A stretch of DNA of 64,000 bases from the NCBI GenBank assembly GCA_964586655.1, contig CAZPGY010000009.1, positions 28,120 to 92,119 of the forward strand, in the 5' to 3' direction. The notes beneath the pieces were generated by a model, which did no database searches, had not been told where the DNA came from, and saw only the letters and a program-made list of their open reading frames with translations. The DNA is from JAJYSO01 sp964586655. Lineage in GTDB: Bacteria; Bacteroidota; Bacteroidia; Flavobacteriales; Flavobacteriaceae. The translations under genes were made by a program, and so were the position numbers. Each line of letters opens with the position of its first letter. The first letter of the stretch is position 1. Positions 44,122 through 52,161 of this stretch are shown here, piece after piece.

Positions 44122-44273
44122 ATACCGTATGCTAAGATTAGCCGCGGGTTGCTAACATAAAAAGGACAACCTTGAGACGCAACGTCCGGCTTCGCTGCCC
44201 TATTTAGCTGTAACACACGATACGACAAGTTAGGGGAATCAATTTTCAGTTTATAAAATTTTCACTCCCGTAT
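44122..44273 (-). repeat. Interspersed repeat family 2, copy A
   Basis: On the minus strand it has the family blocks AAAATTTTATAAACTGAAAA, TTGATTCCCCTAACTTGTCG, CTAAATAGGGCAGCGAAGCC and a closing CATACGGTATC. The middle differs from the other copies and carries its own GGTTG/CAACC hairpin. Confidence 0.7.
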
Positions 44274-44391
44274 AAATCTCAAATCCCTGCGTTAAGAATA
44301 CTTGCCATAGCTATGTCAGCGTTTTTGTCTTAAACTTTGAAAAATTAAGCACTGAATCCTTAGTCCATTTTATAAATGTATTTGGTATTAT
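44274..44391 (+). repeat. Interspersed repeat family 1, copy H
   Basis: AAATCTCAAATCCCTGCGTTAAG, abbreviated to its first blocks, then CATAGCTATG, TTTTTGTCTTAAACTTTGAA and a closing TGTATTTGGTA. It abuts family 2 copy A, so this 442-base gap is mostly repeat. Confidence 0.65.
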
Positions 44392-44456
44392 TATCGGCTT
44401 TTACGGGTTTCGGCTTTTTAAATAAGCAAAAACCGCCTCTTTCGTTTAATTTTTAA

Positions 44457-44464
44457 TAAATTTG
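44457..44464 (+). promoter_or_regulatory. Promoter -7 box (TAAATTTG) of the oxoamine synthase gene
   Basis: Perfect TAnnTTTG followed by C, 23 bases before the start codon. TTCG near 44441 may be a weak upstream box. Confidence 0.5.
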
Positions 44465-44487
44465 CAGCAGTTTAAAAACAAGTTATT

Positions 44488-45738
44488 ATGAAGGATTTAT
44501 TCCATAAGATGTATAATAATAAGGGCCCTTTAGGAAATTGGGCCGGTCAAGCTGAAGGTTATTTTATGTTCCCAAAATTAGAGGGACCTATTTCTAACCG
44601 CATGAAATTTCAAGGCAAAGAAGTAGTTACCTGGAGTATCAATGACTATTTGGGTTTGGCCAACAATCCGGAAGTACGAAAAGTAGATGCCGAAGCCGGA
44701 GCAAAATATGGATCAGCCTATCCGATGGGAGCGCGTTTGATGAGTGGTCACACTGATTTGCATGAAAAATTACAAAATGAACTGGCTGAATTTGTCAATA
44801 AAGAAGCCGCTTATGTATTAAATTTCGGTTATCAGGGAATGTTGTCTACCATTGATGCCTTGACCGGAAAGGATGATGTGATTGTCTATGATGTCGATGC
44901 GCACGCTTGCATTATTGACGGAGTGCGCTTACACATGGGGCAGCGCTTTACTTATAAGCACAACGACATTGAAAGCATGGAGAAAAACTTGCAACGCGCC
45001 ACTAAAATAGCTGAAAAAACCGGTGGAGGTATTTTATTTATTTCTGAAGGAGTTTTTGGAATGCGCGGCGAGCAAGGACGATTGAAAGAAATTGCCGAAC
45101 TGAAGAAAAAATACAACTTCCGTTTATTTGTCGATGATGCGCACGGGTTTGGTACCTTGGGTAAAACCGGTGCCGGAACGGGAGAAGAGCAAGGGGTACA
45201 AGATGCTATTGATGTATATTTTGCCACTTTTGCCAAATCGATGGCCAGCAGTGGAGCCTTTATTGCCGCTGATCAGGAAATTATCGATTACTTAAAATAC
45301 AACATCCGTTCGCAGATGTTTGCAAAATCACTGCAAATGCAGCTGGTAGAAGGTGCTTTAAAACGTTTAGACATGCTACGCACCCAGCCCGAACGCAAAG
45401 AAAAACTGTGGACCATTGTCAATGCCCTACAAGGCGGATTGCGAGAAAATGGTTTTGACCTGGGAACTACACAAAGCTGTGTCACACCGGTTTACCTCAA
45501 AGGCAGTATTCCTGAAGCCATGGTATTGGTAAGAGATTTACGAGAAAATCACGGAATTTTCTGTTCCATTGTCGTGTATCCGGTTATTCCTAAAAACATG
45601 ATCTTGCTTCGCTTGATTCCAACGGCCAACCACAATCTTGAAGATGTGGAAAGAACGGTTAAAGCTTTTTCAGCTATTCGTGATCGCTTGGAAGATGGAA
45701 CCTATAAGCGTATGGGTGAAGCCGCCATGAAAAAGTAG
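44488..45738 (+). CDS. Alpha-oxoamine synthase, serine palmitoyltransferase/cysteate acyltransferase type
   Basis: PLP-dependent enzyme that condenses an amino acid with an acyl thioester, releasing CO2. It has 416 residues. The N-terminal NDYLGLANNPEV, GSGHTDLH-like (LMSGHTDLHEKL) and the aspartate strand FVDDAHGFG are followed by the Schiff-base lysine in FATFAKSMASSGA. In Bacteroidota such enzymes start either sphingolipids (serine) or sulfonolipids (cysteate). The sequence alone does not decide between them. AONS (biotin) is less likely because no bio gene is near. It ends at a good terminator. Confidence 0.87.
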   Translation: MKDLFHKMYNNKGPLGNWAGQAEGYFMFPKLEGPISNRMKFQGKEVVTWSINDYLGLANNPEVRKVDAEAGAKYGSAYPMGARLMSGHTDLHEKLQNELAEFVNKEAAYVLNFGYQGMLSTIDALTGKDDVIVYDVDAHACIIDGVRLHMGQRFTYKHNDIESMEKNLQRATKIAEKTGGGILFISEGVFGMRGEQGRLKEIAELKKKYNFRLFVDDAHGFGTLGKTGAGTGEEQGVQDAIDVYFATFAKSMASSGAFIAADQEIIDYLKYNIRSQMFAKSLQMQLVEGALKRLDMLRTQPERKEKLWTIVNALQGGLRENGFDLGTTQSCVTPVYLKGSIPEAMVLVRDLRENHGIFCSIVVYPVIPKNMILLRLIPTANHNLEDVERTVKAFSAIRDRLEDGTYKRMGEAAMKK

Positions 45739-45770
45739 TCCGAATATCAATTTAATTAAAGAACTACAGC

Positions 45771-45805
45771 AAAACCGGTAAGCCTTGTGCTTATCGGTTT
45801 TTTTA
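45771..45805. terminator. Intrinsic terminator after the oxoamine synthase gene
   Basis: Stem ACCGGTAAGC/GCTTATCGGT with one wobble pair and a five-base loop, followed by seven T on the plus strand. It also borders the TAA of the minus-strand flavoprotein and may serve both. Confidence 0.87.
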
Positions 45806-46807
45806 TCTATTCGCAAAAATATAGTGCTGTGTGGCAGTAAAATAATCGCGAAAAATCCGATTTAAAGGATGACTCTTCCTACTGGCTTTGAGGCCTAAAA
45901 TAGGATGAATTTCAATAATGGTCTGAGTGAGCTGTTGAACAGTTTTCACGCCCCAATCATGAATCTCATTCTGAAATTCTGTTGATAGCGCCGACTTATG
46001 CGCTATCTTTTGCATGGTTTTATAAGCAAATTCTTCTGTCTCCTTATCGGCTCTTTCAAGGATTGCCGATAACTGATTTAATCGAGAGTGAGGGACTTCC
46101 TTTTCAGAGGCGTTTAAATAATGTGTGGCCATTCCTATATAATTAACCAATAACGTTAAATCGGCAAATACGGGAAATGGAATTTTAAAAATGGGGTGTG
46201 ACAAATGATAGTGATTATAGCGAAAAGTATGAGCCGGTTCAACTTGATAAGCATCTACTGAAAAGGAGTAGGTGGCGGTGGCCAATAGCCCCATGGTATT
46301 CCAATTGGGAATTAATTTTACGGCTGAAGCAGGAATCACAAAAGACAATACGCGGGCTTTCCCATTTTTATCTTTACACACTTTTCCGGCTTCTGTTACT
46401 TTGGCATTAAGGGTAAAATGAGTCAAGTAAGGTGCTCCGGTTGCATAGTGCCATTTTCCGGAGAGTTTATAGCCTTTCTCATTTTTTTCGGCCACACCAA
46501 AAGCACCGCCACTTCCGCCTAAAATGGGGGAGGTATTGCAGTTGAAAATTTTTGTTGCCGTTTGGGGTAACATATTTCCAATAAAATAATTGGCACCGCT
46601 GCACAAGGTAACTGTCCAGCCCAAGCTACCATCGATTTGAGCCAAGGCTTGCAATTGACGTAATCCCGTAATTAAGTCTGCTTCCAAACCGCAATGAGCT
46701 TTTGGCACCCAAAGATTCCAAAGATTCTCTTTCTCAATCCATTGCAAAAGCTCAGGAGACAATCGATCTGCTTCTGTACAATATTTTCTATGGGGTGTGG
46801 TATTCAT
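45803..46807 (-). CDS. Acyl-CoA dehydrogenase-fold flavoprotein (monooxygenase-like)
   Basis: A 334-residue protein with the acyl-CoA dehydrogenase fold. The N-terminal helices are followed by the mid-domain flavin region (GGSGGAFGVAEKNEKGYKLSG and WHYATGAPY, with W-x-Y-A-S-G-like spacing). The C-terminal helical bundle lacks an obvious catalytic Glu. This pattern is closer to two-component flavin hydroxylases (class D, HsaA-like) than to true dehydrogenases. It overlaps the end of the PnuC-type transporter gene by 20 bases. It is therefore in the TPP-riboswitch transcript, which suggests a role in thiamine or thiamine-precursor chemistry. That role is an inference. Confidence 0.8.
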   Translation of the reverse strand: MNTTPHRKYCTEADRLSPELLQWIEKENLWNLWVPKAHCGLEADLITGLRQLQALAQIDGSLGWTVTLCSGANYFIGNMLPQTATKIFNCNTSPILGGSGGAFGVAEKNEKGYKLSGKWHYATGAPYLTHFTLNAKVTEAGKVCKDKNGKARVLSFVIPASAVKLIPNWNTMGLLATATYSFSVDAYQVEPAHTFRYNHYHLSHPIFKIPFPVFADLTLLVNYIGMATHYLNASEKEVPHSRLNQLSAILERADKETEEFAYKTMQKIAHKSALSTEFQNEIHDWGVKTVQQLTQTIIEIHPILGLKASRKSHPLNRIFRDYFTATQHYIFANR

Positions 46808-47378
46808 GCTTTTTTTCTTTTTTAATAATTTTTCTCCATTTCAAATAGCCGGATACGCCAATAATGAAATAGAAAACGGTCAATCCGGCATAGACATTCA
46901 AATCTTTATAAAGCAGAAGCGGAATGGCAATAAGATTGCTGATGTTGAGAAAAATCCAATTCTCAATTTTCCTCTTGGCCATCAGCCACATGCCGGCCCA
47001 GGCAAAACCTCCGACACAAGCATCCCAGAAAGGCACGTCAGTATCAGTGTGTTGTGCCAACCAGTAAAACATGATCACAAAACAACCGATAGCGATGGCG
47101 ATGGCTTTTAGGTAATCCGATTTTTGGGCATAAGCAATAGGGGCTTCTTGATGTTGTCTACCATATTTCCAATAAAACCACCCATAAATACTCATGATCA
47201 GATAGTATAGATCCAACACAATATCACCGTAGAGTTTAGCGGTGTAGCGCACATAAATACTGATTAGAATCCCCACTATACCAAAAAGGTAGTTGTGCAC
47301 GTTGTTTTGACGAGCCAAGAGCACTTGGGTTATTCCAAATACGGTACCTATAAGTTGTAACCAGGTGATAAGTGTCAA
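46788..47378 (-). CDS. pnuT: PnuC-family transporter, probably thiamine-specific (PnuT)
   Basis: A 196-residue membrane protein with about seven hydrophobic segments. It shows the PnuC-family features NNVHNYLFGIVGILISIYV and MSIYGWFYW, plus WDACVGGFAWAGMWLMAKR in the second half. PnuC proteins carry nicotinamide riboside. A TPP riboswitch precedes this gene at 47469-47553, and the PnuT branch regulated this way is known to take up thiamine, so that substrate is preferred here. The start is a TTG at 47378, preceded by GAAAGAG; no ATG gives a full first helix. The 3' end overlaps the flavoprotein gene. Confidence 0.87.
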   Translation of the reverse strand: MTLITWLQLIGTVFGITQVLLARQNNVHNYLFGIVGILISIYVRYTAKLYGDIVLDLYYLIMSIYGWFYWKYGRQHQEAPIAYAQKSDYLKAIAIAIGCFVIMFYWLAQHTDTDVPFWDACVGGFAWAGMWLMAKRKIENWIFLNISNLIAIPLLLYKDLNVYAGLTVFYFIIGVSGYLKWRKIIKKEKKHEYHTP

Positions 47379-47385
47379 GCTCTTT

Positions 47386-47461
47386 CGGGTATTAAACGGT
47401 TCAAAGTAGGAGGGGAGGAGAAGTTTACCCGAAAATGGATATCTTAAAAAAAGAAGATATC
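47386..47461 (-). promoter_or_regulatory. Candidate expression platform of the TPP riboswitch
   Basis: Between the aptamer and the start codon there is a perfect 8-base palindromic stem (GATATCTT/AAGATATC, 47438-47461) and a second possible stem (TACCCG at 47426-47431 with CGGGTA at 47386-47391). The second ends next to the GAAAGAG before the TTG start. Either could switch translation or transcription. Confidence 0.5.
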
Positions 47462-47468
47462 ATTAAAA

Positions 47469-47553
47469 TCCCTACGCCGGTATTATCCGGATCAGGTATG
47501 CACATCCGTGCTGGGTATAATCTCAGCCGTTTTTTACAACAACGGGCACCCCA
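47469..47553 (-). ncRNA. TPP riboswitch (THI element)
   Basis: On the minus strand the conserved blocks are in order: GGGGTGCCCG, GGCTGAGAT, ACCC, then ACCTGATCCGGATAATACCG split here as ACCTGATC and GGATAATACCGGCG, and TAGGGA. These match the thiamine pyrophosphate aptamer closely. It leads the pnuT-like gene and the overlapping flavoprotein gene. Confidence 0.96.
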
Positions 47554-47600
47554 TAATTTTAGCTGTGACAAAGTTAAGAATAATTACAAATTAATGAGGA

Positions 47601-47629
47601 TTGCAGCAATTTACTTTTGGCTAACTTTG
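47601..47629 (+). promoter_or_regulatory. Bacteroidota-type promoter of the FUSC-type gene
   Basis: TTG at 47601-47603, 18 bases, then TAACTTTG at 47622-47629, 28 bases ahead of the start codon. Both boxes and spacing fit the consensus. Confidence 0.7.
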
Positions 47630-47657
47630 CAGTCTTCAAAAAGAAAAAAATAAGCCT

Positions 47658-49910
47658 TTGAAATCATTAATCGACATTTCATTTTTTAAACCCGCTAATC
47701 TTCTTGACATTCTTAAAAGTCAGGAGTTTACCAAAGCCATTCTCATGATTATCAGTCTGGTGGTGCCTGTTGTGTTCGGCGTTTATTTTGAAATGCTCAA
47801 GGTGGGAATTTTTATGAGTCTGGGATGCATTTTGGTATCGCCCAATGATGTATTTGGCAATTTTCGTTTAAAACTGACCAGTATGTTGCTCAGCATCATC
47901 TTGATTATGGGAGTGAGTTTTATTGGGTTTATGTTGCAAGATAACCTTTGGATAACTTTGCCGGTGCTGGGGATTTTGTTTTTTGTCATTTCTTATTTCT
48001 CAGTCTATGGATTTAGGGCTTCGCTGATTAGTTTTTCGGGACTCTTTGCCCTGGTGTTGAGTTTCTCTTCGCTTTCCGATGCAGAAATACCGGTCTTTTA
48101 TCAAGTGCTGTTAATTGGAGCAGGAGGGCTTTGGTATATTTTCTTAAGCTTTCTTCGGCATCTTATTTTTCCGAAAGGCCCCACCGAACATTACCTGACC
48201 GAGACCATTAAACTGACCGGAGATTATTTAAAAACTCGCGGCTTATTGATGGATACGACCAATGACCGAGAGCAACACCTTAAAGAGCTACTCGACTATC
48301 AAACCAAACTGACAGAAAATCATGAGAACCTGCGCGAGCTCCTTATTAATCGAAGAAAGAACTTTGGAAAATCGAGCTATCAAGCCCGACGATTGCTAAT
48401 TTTTATCCAGCTGGTTGAAATATTGGAATTGTCCATGGCCAATCCGGTCAATTATTACAAGGCAGATAAGGTTTTTGAAGCTTACCCGGAGATGTTGCAA
48501 CATTTTCAAAAGGTTTTGTTTGAACTGGACAAGGAGTTGAAAAAGATTGCCCAATCGCTATCCAATCCTCGTAAATTTCAAAAAGACAATCGACTAAAAA
48601 CACTTTTAGAAGACATTAAAGCCCGCATTCCCGCGCAAGAACAAGATCCTGATGATGATACGCCCTTACTATTTATCAATTATTGGAAATACCAACACAA
48701 TCAGGTGGCTAAGGTAGATGAAATCATACGTTTACTTAAAAGTAGAAGCGTAAAAATAAATTTTCCTCCTCAAAAAGACTTCAAATATATTCTTTCAAAA
48801 GGAGATTACCGGTTCAGCGAGCTCATCGACAATTTCACCTTGCGATCCAGTGTCTTTAGACATGCTATAAAATTGGCCATCACCGCCATGGTAGGTTATG
48901 TGGTGGGCGTATTGCTCAATGTAGAAAACGCATATTGGATTTTATTGACGCTTATTGTCATCATGCGTCCCAGTTTTGGATTGACTAAATCGCGTTTTAA
49001 ACAGCGAACAATAGGAACCGTAATAGGGGGGGGAGCTGCTTTTGTCTTGATTATGCTCACGCAAAATACCACGGTCTACGGCATTGTTGGCATGCTGACA
49101 TTTGTCATTGGCTTTTCCATGATTCAACGCAATTATAAAGCAGCAGCAGCATTTATTACCATTCACGTATTGACCATTTACGCTTTGCTCAGGCCTGATG
49201 CCGTTATTTACGTACAGTTTCGTGTGATGGATACCCTGATTGGCGCCGGATTGGCTTATGGAGCCAACTTGTTATTACTGCCGTCTTGGGAAATCAAAAA
49301 CATTGATAAAACCCTTATCGAAACCATGGCGGCCAATAAAAAATATTTAGACGAAATTGCAAAATACTATAATCATAAAGGAGACTTGCCCAATTCTTAT
49401 AAACTGTCCAGAAAACAAGCTTTTTTGGCCTTTTCTGATTTGAGTTCCAGCTTTCAGCGCATGACACAGGAACCCAAACGACAGCGGAAAAATATGAATG
49501 AGGTATTCAAGTTGGTCATGTTGCACAATTCTTTTATATCGGCATTGGCTTCTTTGGGAACTTATATTATTCACAATCCTACTACACCGGCTTCTCAAGG
49601 GTTTAACAAGGTGATAGCGCAAATCCAAGATAATCTCAGTCGGGCAGAGGACATGCTTGAAAAACGAATACATTCTAAAAAAGCTTCGGAAGAAAATGAA
49701 TGGAAACCCGCGGCCATAAACTATAAACCCGTTTTGAATCGAGCTGATGAAATAGAACCTACTGCCACTGCAGCGCTACAGCTTCAGGAAGCACACTTGG
49801 TTTTTGAACAACTCAAATGGCTCTTGGACATGAGTGAACGAATTCCGCGCGTACTCAATCAAATTATCACGAAAATTCCTGAAAGAGAACCGCAAAGCGC
49901 GCTTTCTTAA
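47658..49910 (+). CDS. FUSC/YccS-type inner-membrane protein
   Basis: A 750-residue protein with two blocks of membrane helices. The first is at about 25-165 and contains GVYFEMLKVGIFMSLGCILVS; the second is at about 395-530 and contains HAIKLAITAMVGYVVGVLL and ENAYWILLTLIVIMRPSFG. They are separated and followed by long helical cytoplasmic parts. This two-block layout is that of the YccS/FUSC group, related to aromatic-acid exporters. The transported compound is unknown. The start is a TTG at 47658 with a well-placed promoter. The gene is divergent from the riboswitch operon. Confidence 0.87.
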   Translation: MKSLIDISFFKPANLLDILKSQEFTKAILMIISLVVPVVFGVYFEMLKVGIFMSLGCILVSPNDVFGNFRLKLTSMLLSIILIMGVSFIGFMLQDNLWITLPVLGILFFVISYFSVYGFRASLISFSGLFALVLSFSSLSDAEIPVFYQVLLIGAGGLWYIFLSFLRHLIFPKGPTEHYLTETIKLTGDYLKTRGLLMDTTNDREQHLKELLDYQTKLTENHENLRELLINRRKNFGKSSYQARRLLIFIQLVEILELSMANPVNYYKADKVFEAYPEMLQHFQKVLFELDKELKKIAQSLSNPRKFQKDNRLKTLLEDIKARIPAQEQDPDDDTPLLFINYWKYQHNQVAKVDEIIRLLKSRSVKINFPPQKDFKYILSKGDYRFSELIDNFTLRSSVFRHAIKLAITAMVGYVVGVLLNVENAYWILLTLIVIMRPSFGLTKSRFKQRTIGTVIGGGAAFVLIMLTQNTTVYGIVGMLTFVIGFSMIQRNYKAAAAFITIHVLTIYALLRPDAVIYVQFRVMDTLIGAGLAYGANLLLLPSWEIKNIDKTLIETMAANKKYLDEIAKYYNHKGDLPNSYKLSRKQAFLAFSDLSSSFQRMTQEPKRQRKNMNEVFKLVMLHNSFISALASLGTYIIHNPTTPASQGFNKVIAQIQDNLSRAEDMLEKRIHSKKASEENEWKPAAINYKPVLNRADEIEPTATAALQLQEAHLVFEQLKWLLDMSERIPRVLNQIITKIPEREPQSALS

Positions 49911-49942
49911 CATACATCAATTTAAGATTGAAAGATAGCTCC

Positions 49943-49950
49943 TATATTTG
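49943..49950 (+). promoter_or_regulatory. Possible promoter -7 box (TATATTTG) of the YceI gene
   Basis: Perfect TAnnTTTG, 71 bases ahead of the start codon. The -33 position has only TTT. Confidence 0.4.
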
Positions 49951-50021
49951 TAGCCAATGATTTGTATTAAACTCCAAAAGCATCGCAGATAGATTCTTTT
50001 GGTATTAACCCTTTAAAAATA

Positions 50022-50546
50022 ATGAGTATGAAAACTTGGAAAGCCGACAAAGCACATTCAAAATTTGGTTTTAGAGTAAAACACATGATGTTTTCTAAAG
50101 TAGATGGCCACTTTACAGCTTATAAAGCTACCGTAGAAATGGAAAATGACGATTTTGAAAATGCCCAATTGAATTTTGAAGCCCAATCAAATTCCATTAC
50201 AACCCATAATGAAGATCGCGACAAGCACCTTAAAAGTCAGGATTTCTTTAATGCAGAAAAAAATCCGACCATCGCTTTCAAATCTACGAAAATCGAAAAG
50301 AAAGACGACAATACTTATGTGGTGGAAGGCGATTTGTCAGCCAATGGAGTAACTAAAGCTATCCAACTGGATACACAATTCAGCGGCAGCATGAAAGACC
50401 CATGGGGCGCTGAGATTATCGGATTGAGCCTCACCGGAAAAATTAATCGAAAAGATTGGGGCATGGAATGGAATCAAGCCCTTGAATCCGGCGGCGTTTT
50501 GGTTGGGAAAAATGTAGAATTGGAAGTCCAAACCGAAATGAAGTAA
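50022..50546 (+). CDS. YceI family lipid-binding protein
   Basis: A 174-residue lipocalin-like beta-barrel of the YceI family, which binds isoprenoid or other amphiphilic molecules. Features: start WKADKAHSKFGFRVKHMMFSKVDGHF, here summarised by its first blocks; then RDKHLKSQDFFNAEKNPTI and the C-terminal RKDWGM motif. No signal peptide is present, so this version is probably cytoplasmic, unlike the periplasmic E. coli protein. It is a single-gene unit ending at a terminator. Confidence 0.93.
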   Translation: MSMKTWKADKAHSKFGFRVKHMMFSKVDGHFTAYKATVEMENDDFENAQLNFEAQSNSITTHNEDRDKHLKSQDFFNAEKNPTIAFKSTKIEKKDDNTYVVEGDLSANGVTKAIQLDTQFSGSMKDPWGAEIIGLSLTGKINRKDWGMEWNQALESGGVLVGKNVELEVQTEMK

Positions 50547-50576
50547 CAGCCGTTCTATACACTTAGAACAAATTCT

Positions 50577-50622
50577 AAAAACCTCTCGTCCAATTATAAT
50601 TATCAGGGTGAGAGGTTTTCTT
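50577..50622 (+). terminator. Intrinsic terminator after the YceI gene
   Basis: AAAACCTCTC and GAGAGGTTTT form a 10-base stem around a long loop, followed by CTTT. It lies 30 bases past the stop. Confidence 0.75.
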
Positions 50623-50733
50623 TGTCAGGTCATGTGCTGTACTTGTAACTTAATATTTCTATTTTACATAATATATATTATAGAACATTTAGAATTGTAA
50701 AAATACGGCAAGCCGACAGATGCCCGCGTGCTA

Positions 50734-51279
50734 TCAATCTACATAGTCAATTGCTGCCGAAAATTCATGAATGCGCTGTGGAAGATCTCGATCGTTTTTG
50801 AAACTAAAAGATAAATGACCTTGCAGATCAATTTTTAATGTACCTTGTTTCACTTTAAAATACCCCACAGTATTACGCGGACAAAAACAAAACCGACCGA
50901 ATAAAAAATGAACTTTTTGCATATTCACATCTTGTAAATTGAGCTCAGACTTAGATTTTGGCCATTCAAAAATAATTTCTTCTTTATAGCCGGCGTCCAT
51001 GACTTGTTTGTCTTGAACTGCTTTGGTAAACGTAAATTTAAGTACCCGGCTGGCAGAATCCATGACAAACACCGGATATAATTTTCCGGTTGAAGCTTCC
51101 GTTTGATAGGAAATGGCTTTGTTTTTTAACAGCTCCACCGAGCAATCCATACCTTCCGGACAAGCGTCTTGGTTTATTGTAATGGATTGAACTGGTTTAT
51201 CCTTATTGTCATGGTGTAATTTTACTGATTTACAAGATATTATGCTGCTAAACAACAGGAATGTAAGAAAATATTTCAT
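50734..51279 (-). CDS. Hypothetical lipoprotein
   Basis: A 181-residue exported protein with a lipobox (SSIISC, Cys16). The rest is beta-rich with Cys pairs in DACPEGMDCS and FGRFCFCPRN. I do not recognise a named family. It lies just downstream of kdsB on the same strand, 29 bases after it, so it may share its transcript. A link to the cell envelope is plausible but unproven. Confidence 0.8.
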   Translation of the reverse strand: MKYFLTFLLFSSIISCKSVKLHHDNKDKPVQSITINQDACPEGMDCSVELLKNKAISYQTEASTGKLYPVFVMDSASRVLKFTFTKAVQDKQVMDAGYKEEIIFEWPKSKSELNLQDVNMQKVHFLFGRFCFCPRNTVGYFKVKQGTLKIDLQGHLSFSFKNDRDLPQRIHEFSAAIDYVD

Positions 51280-51308
51280 GTTGATTGGTTTTAATTAGAC
51301 GGACTGTT

Positions 51309-52061
51309 TTAGGCTGGAAAATTTTCTCGGGCTTTTTTTAAATCCTCCGGCGTGTCAATTCCAATGTTTTGAACTTCGGTTTTGACCATTTTAAGGCGTT
51401 TCCCGTGTTCTAAAAACCGCAAACACTCAATCTTTTCAGCGGCTTCCAAGGGAAACATGGGGAGTTTCGAAAAATCGAGTAAGGCTTGTTTTCTAAATGC
51501 ATAAATGCCAATATGTTTATAATAAACCGCATCGGAGGTTTTATCACGCGGAAAAGGAATCACGGAACGCGAAAAATAAAGGGCAAAATCTTCACTGTCG
51601 GTAATGACTTTCACATTGTTGGGATTTTCAATCTCTTTCCAATCCGTTAGCGGCATCATGGGAGAAGCCAAATCGATTTTCCGGTCTTCATCGGTTTCAA
51701 ATACGGCCAGCAGCTGTGCCAAAAGCGATTTATTGACAAAAGGCTCGTCTCCTTGCACATTGACTACAAGGTCGGCCTCTAAACTTTCGGCCGCTTCTGC
51801 AATCCTGTCGCTACCGCAGCTATGTCGAGTTTCGCTATAAATGGCAGCCCCGCCATTTTTATCGATTTCATCATAAATCTTACGACTGTCTGTCACCACA
51901 AATACTTCATCAAATAAGCCGGTTTTTTGCGTGGCTTCATAGGTGCGTAAAATCACTGATTTACCCCCCAAATCCTTCATTAATTTCCCCGGAAAACGAG
52001 TAGAATCATAACGAGCCGGTATTAAAGCTATGGTTTTATTAACGTTGTTTAATTCATTCAT
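51309..52061 (-). CDS. kdsB: 3-deoxy-manno-octulosonate cytidylyltransferase
   Basis: Activates Kdo with CTP for lipopolysaccharide inner-core synthesis. It has 250 residues. The N-terminal IPARYDSTRFPGKLMKDLGGK carries the nucleotide-binding RxxSxRxPGKxL pattern. Also present are VVNVQGDEPF and the late KHIGIYAFRKQALLDF motif that positions Kdo. Full length and all motifs make this a confident call. A lipoprotein gene follows on the same strand, with a RecD-like helicase gene upstream. Confidence 0.96.
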   Translation of the reverse strand: MNELNNVNKTIALIPARYDSTRFPGKLMKDLGGKSVILRTYEATQKTGLFDEVFVVTDSRKIYDEIDKNGGAAIYSETRHSCGSDRIAEAAESLEADLVVNVQGDEPFVNKSLLAQLLAVFETDEDRKIDLASPMMPLTDWKEIENPNNVKVITDSEDFALYFSRSVIPFPRDKTSDAVYYKHIGIYAFRKQALLDFSKLPMFPLEAAEKIECLRFLEHGKRLKMVKTEVQNIGIDTPEDLKKARENFPA

Positions 52062-52161
52062 ACCTAAGTTTTTATTAAAATTTTATAGACCTTGTATCAT
52101 GTTGAATTTGCCACAATCCCCTATTTTTTTCAACCGGCTCCTCCTCTATTTACCTGCATTT

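Noticed and set aside
47435..47653. Plus-strand open frame of 72 codons ahead of the FUSC-type gene
   Set aside because: It is the complement of the TPP riboswitch and its expression platform, whose conserved blocks explain the sequence.
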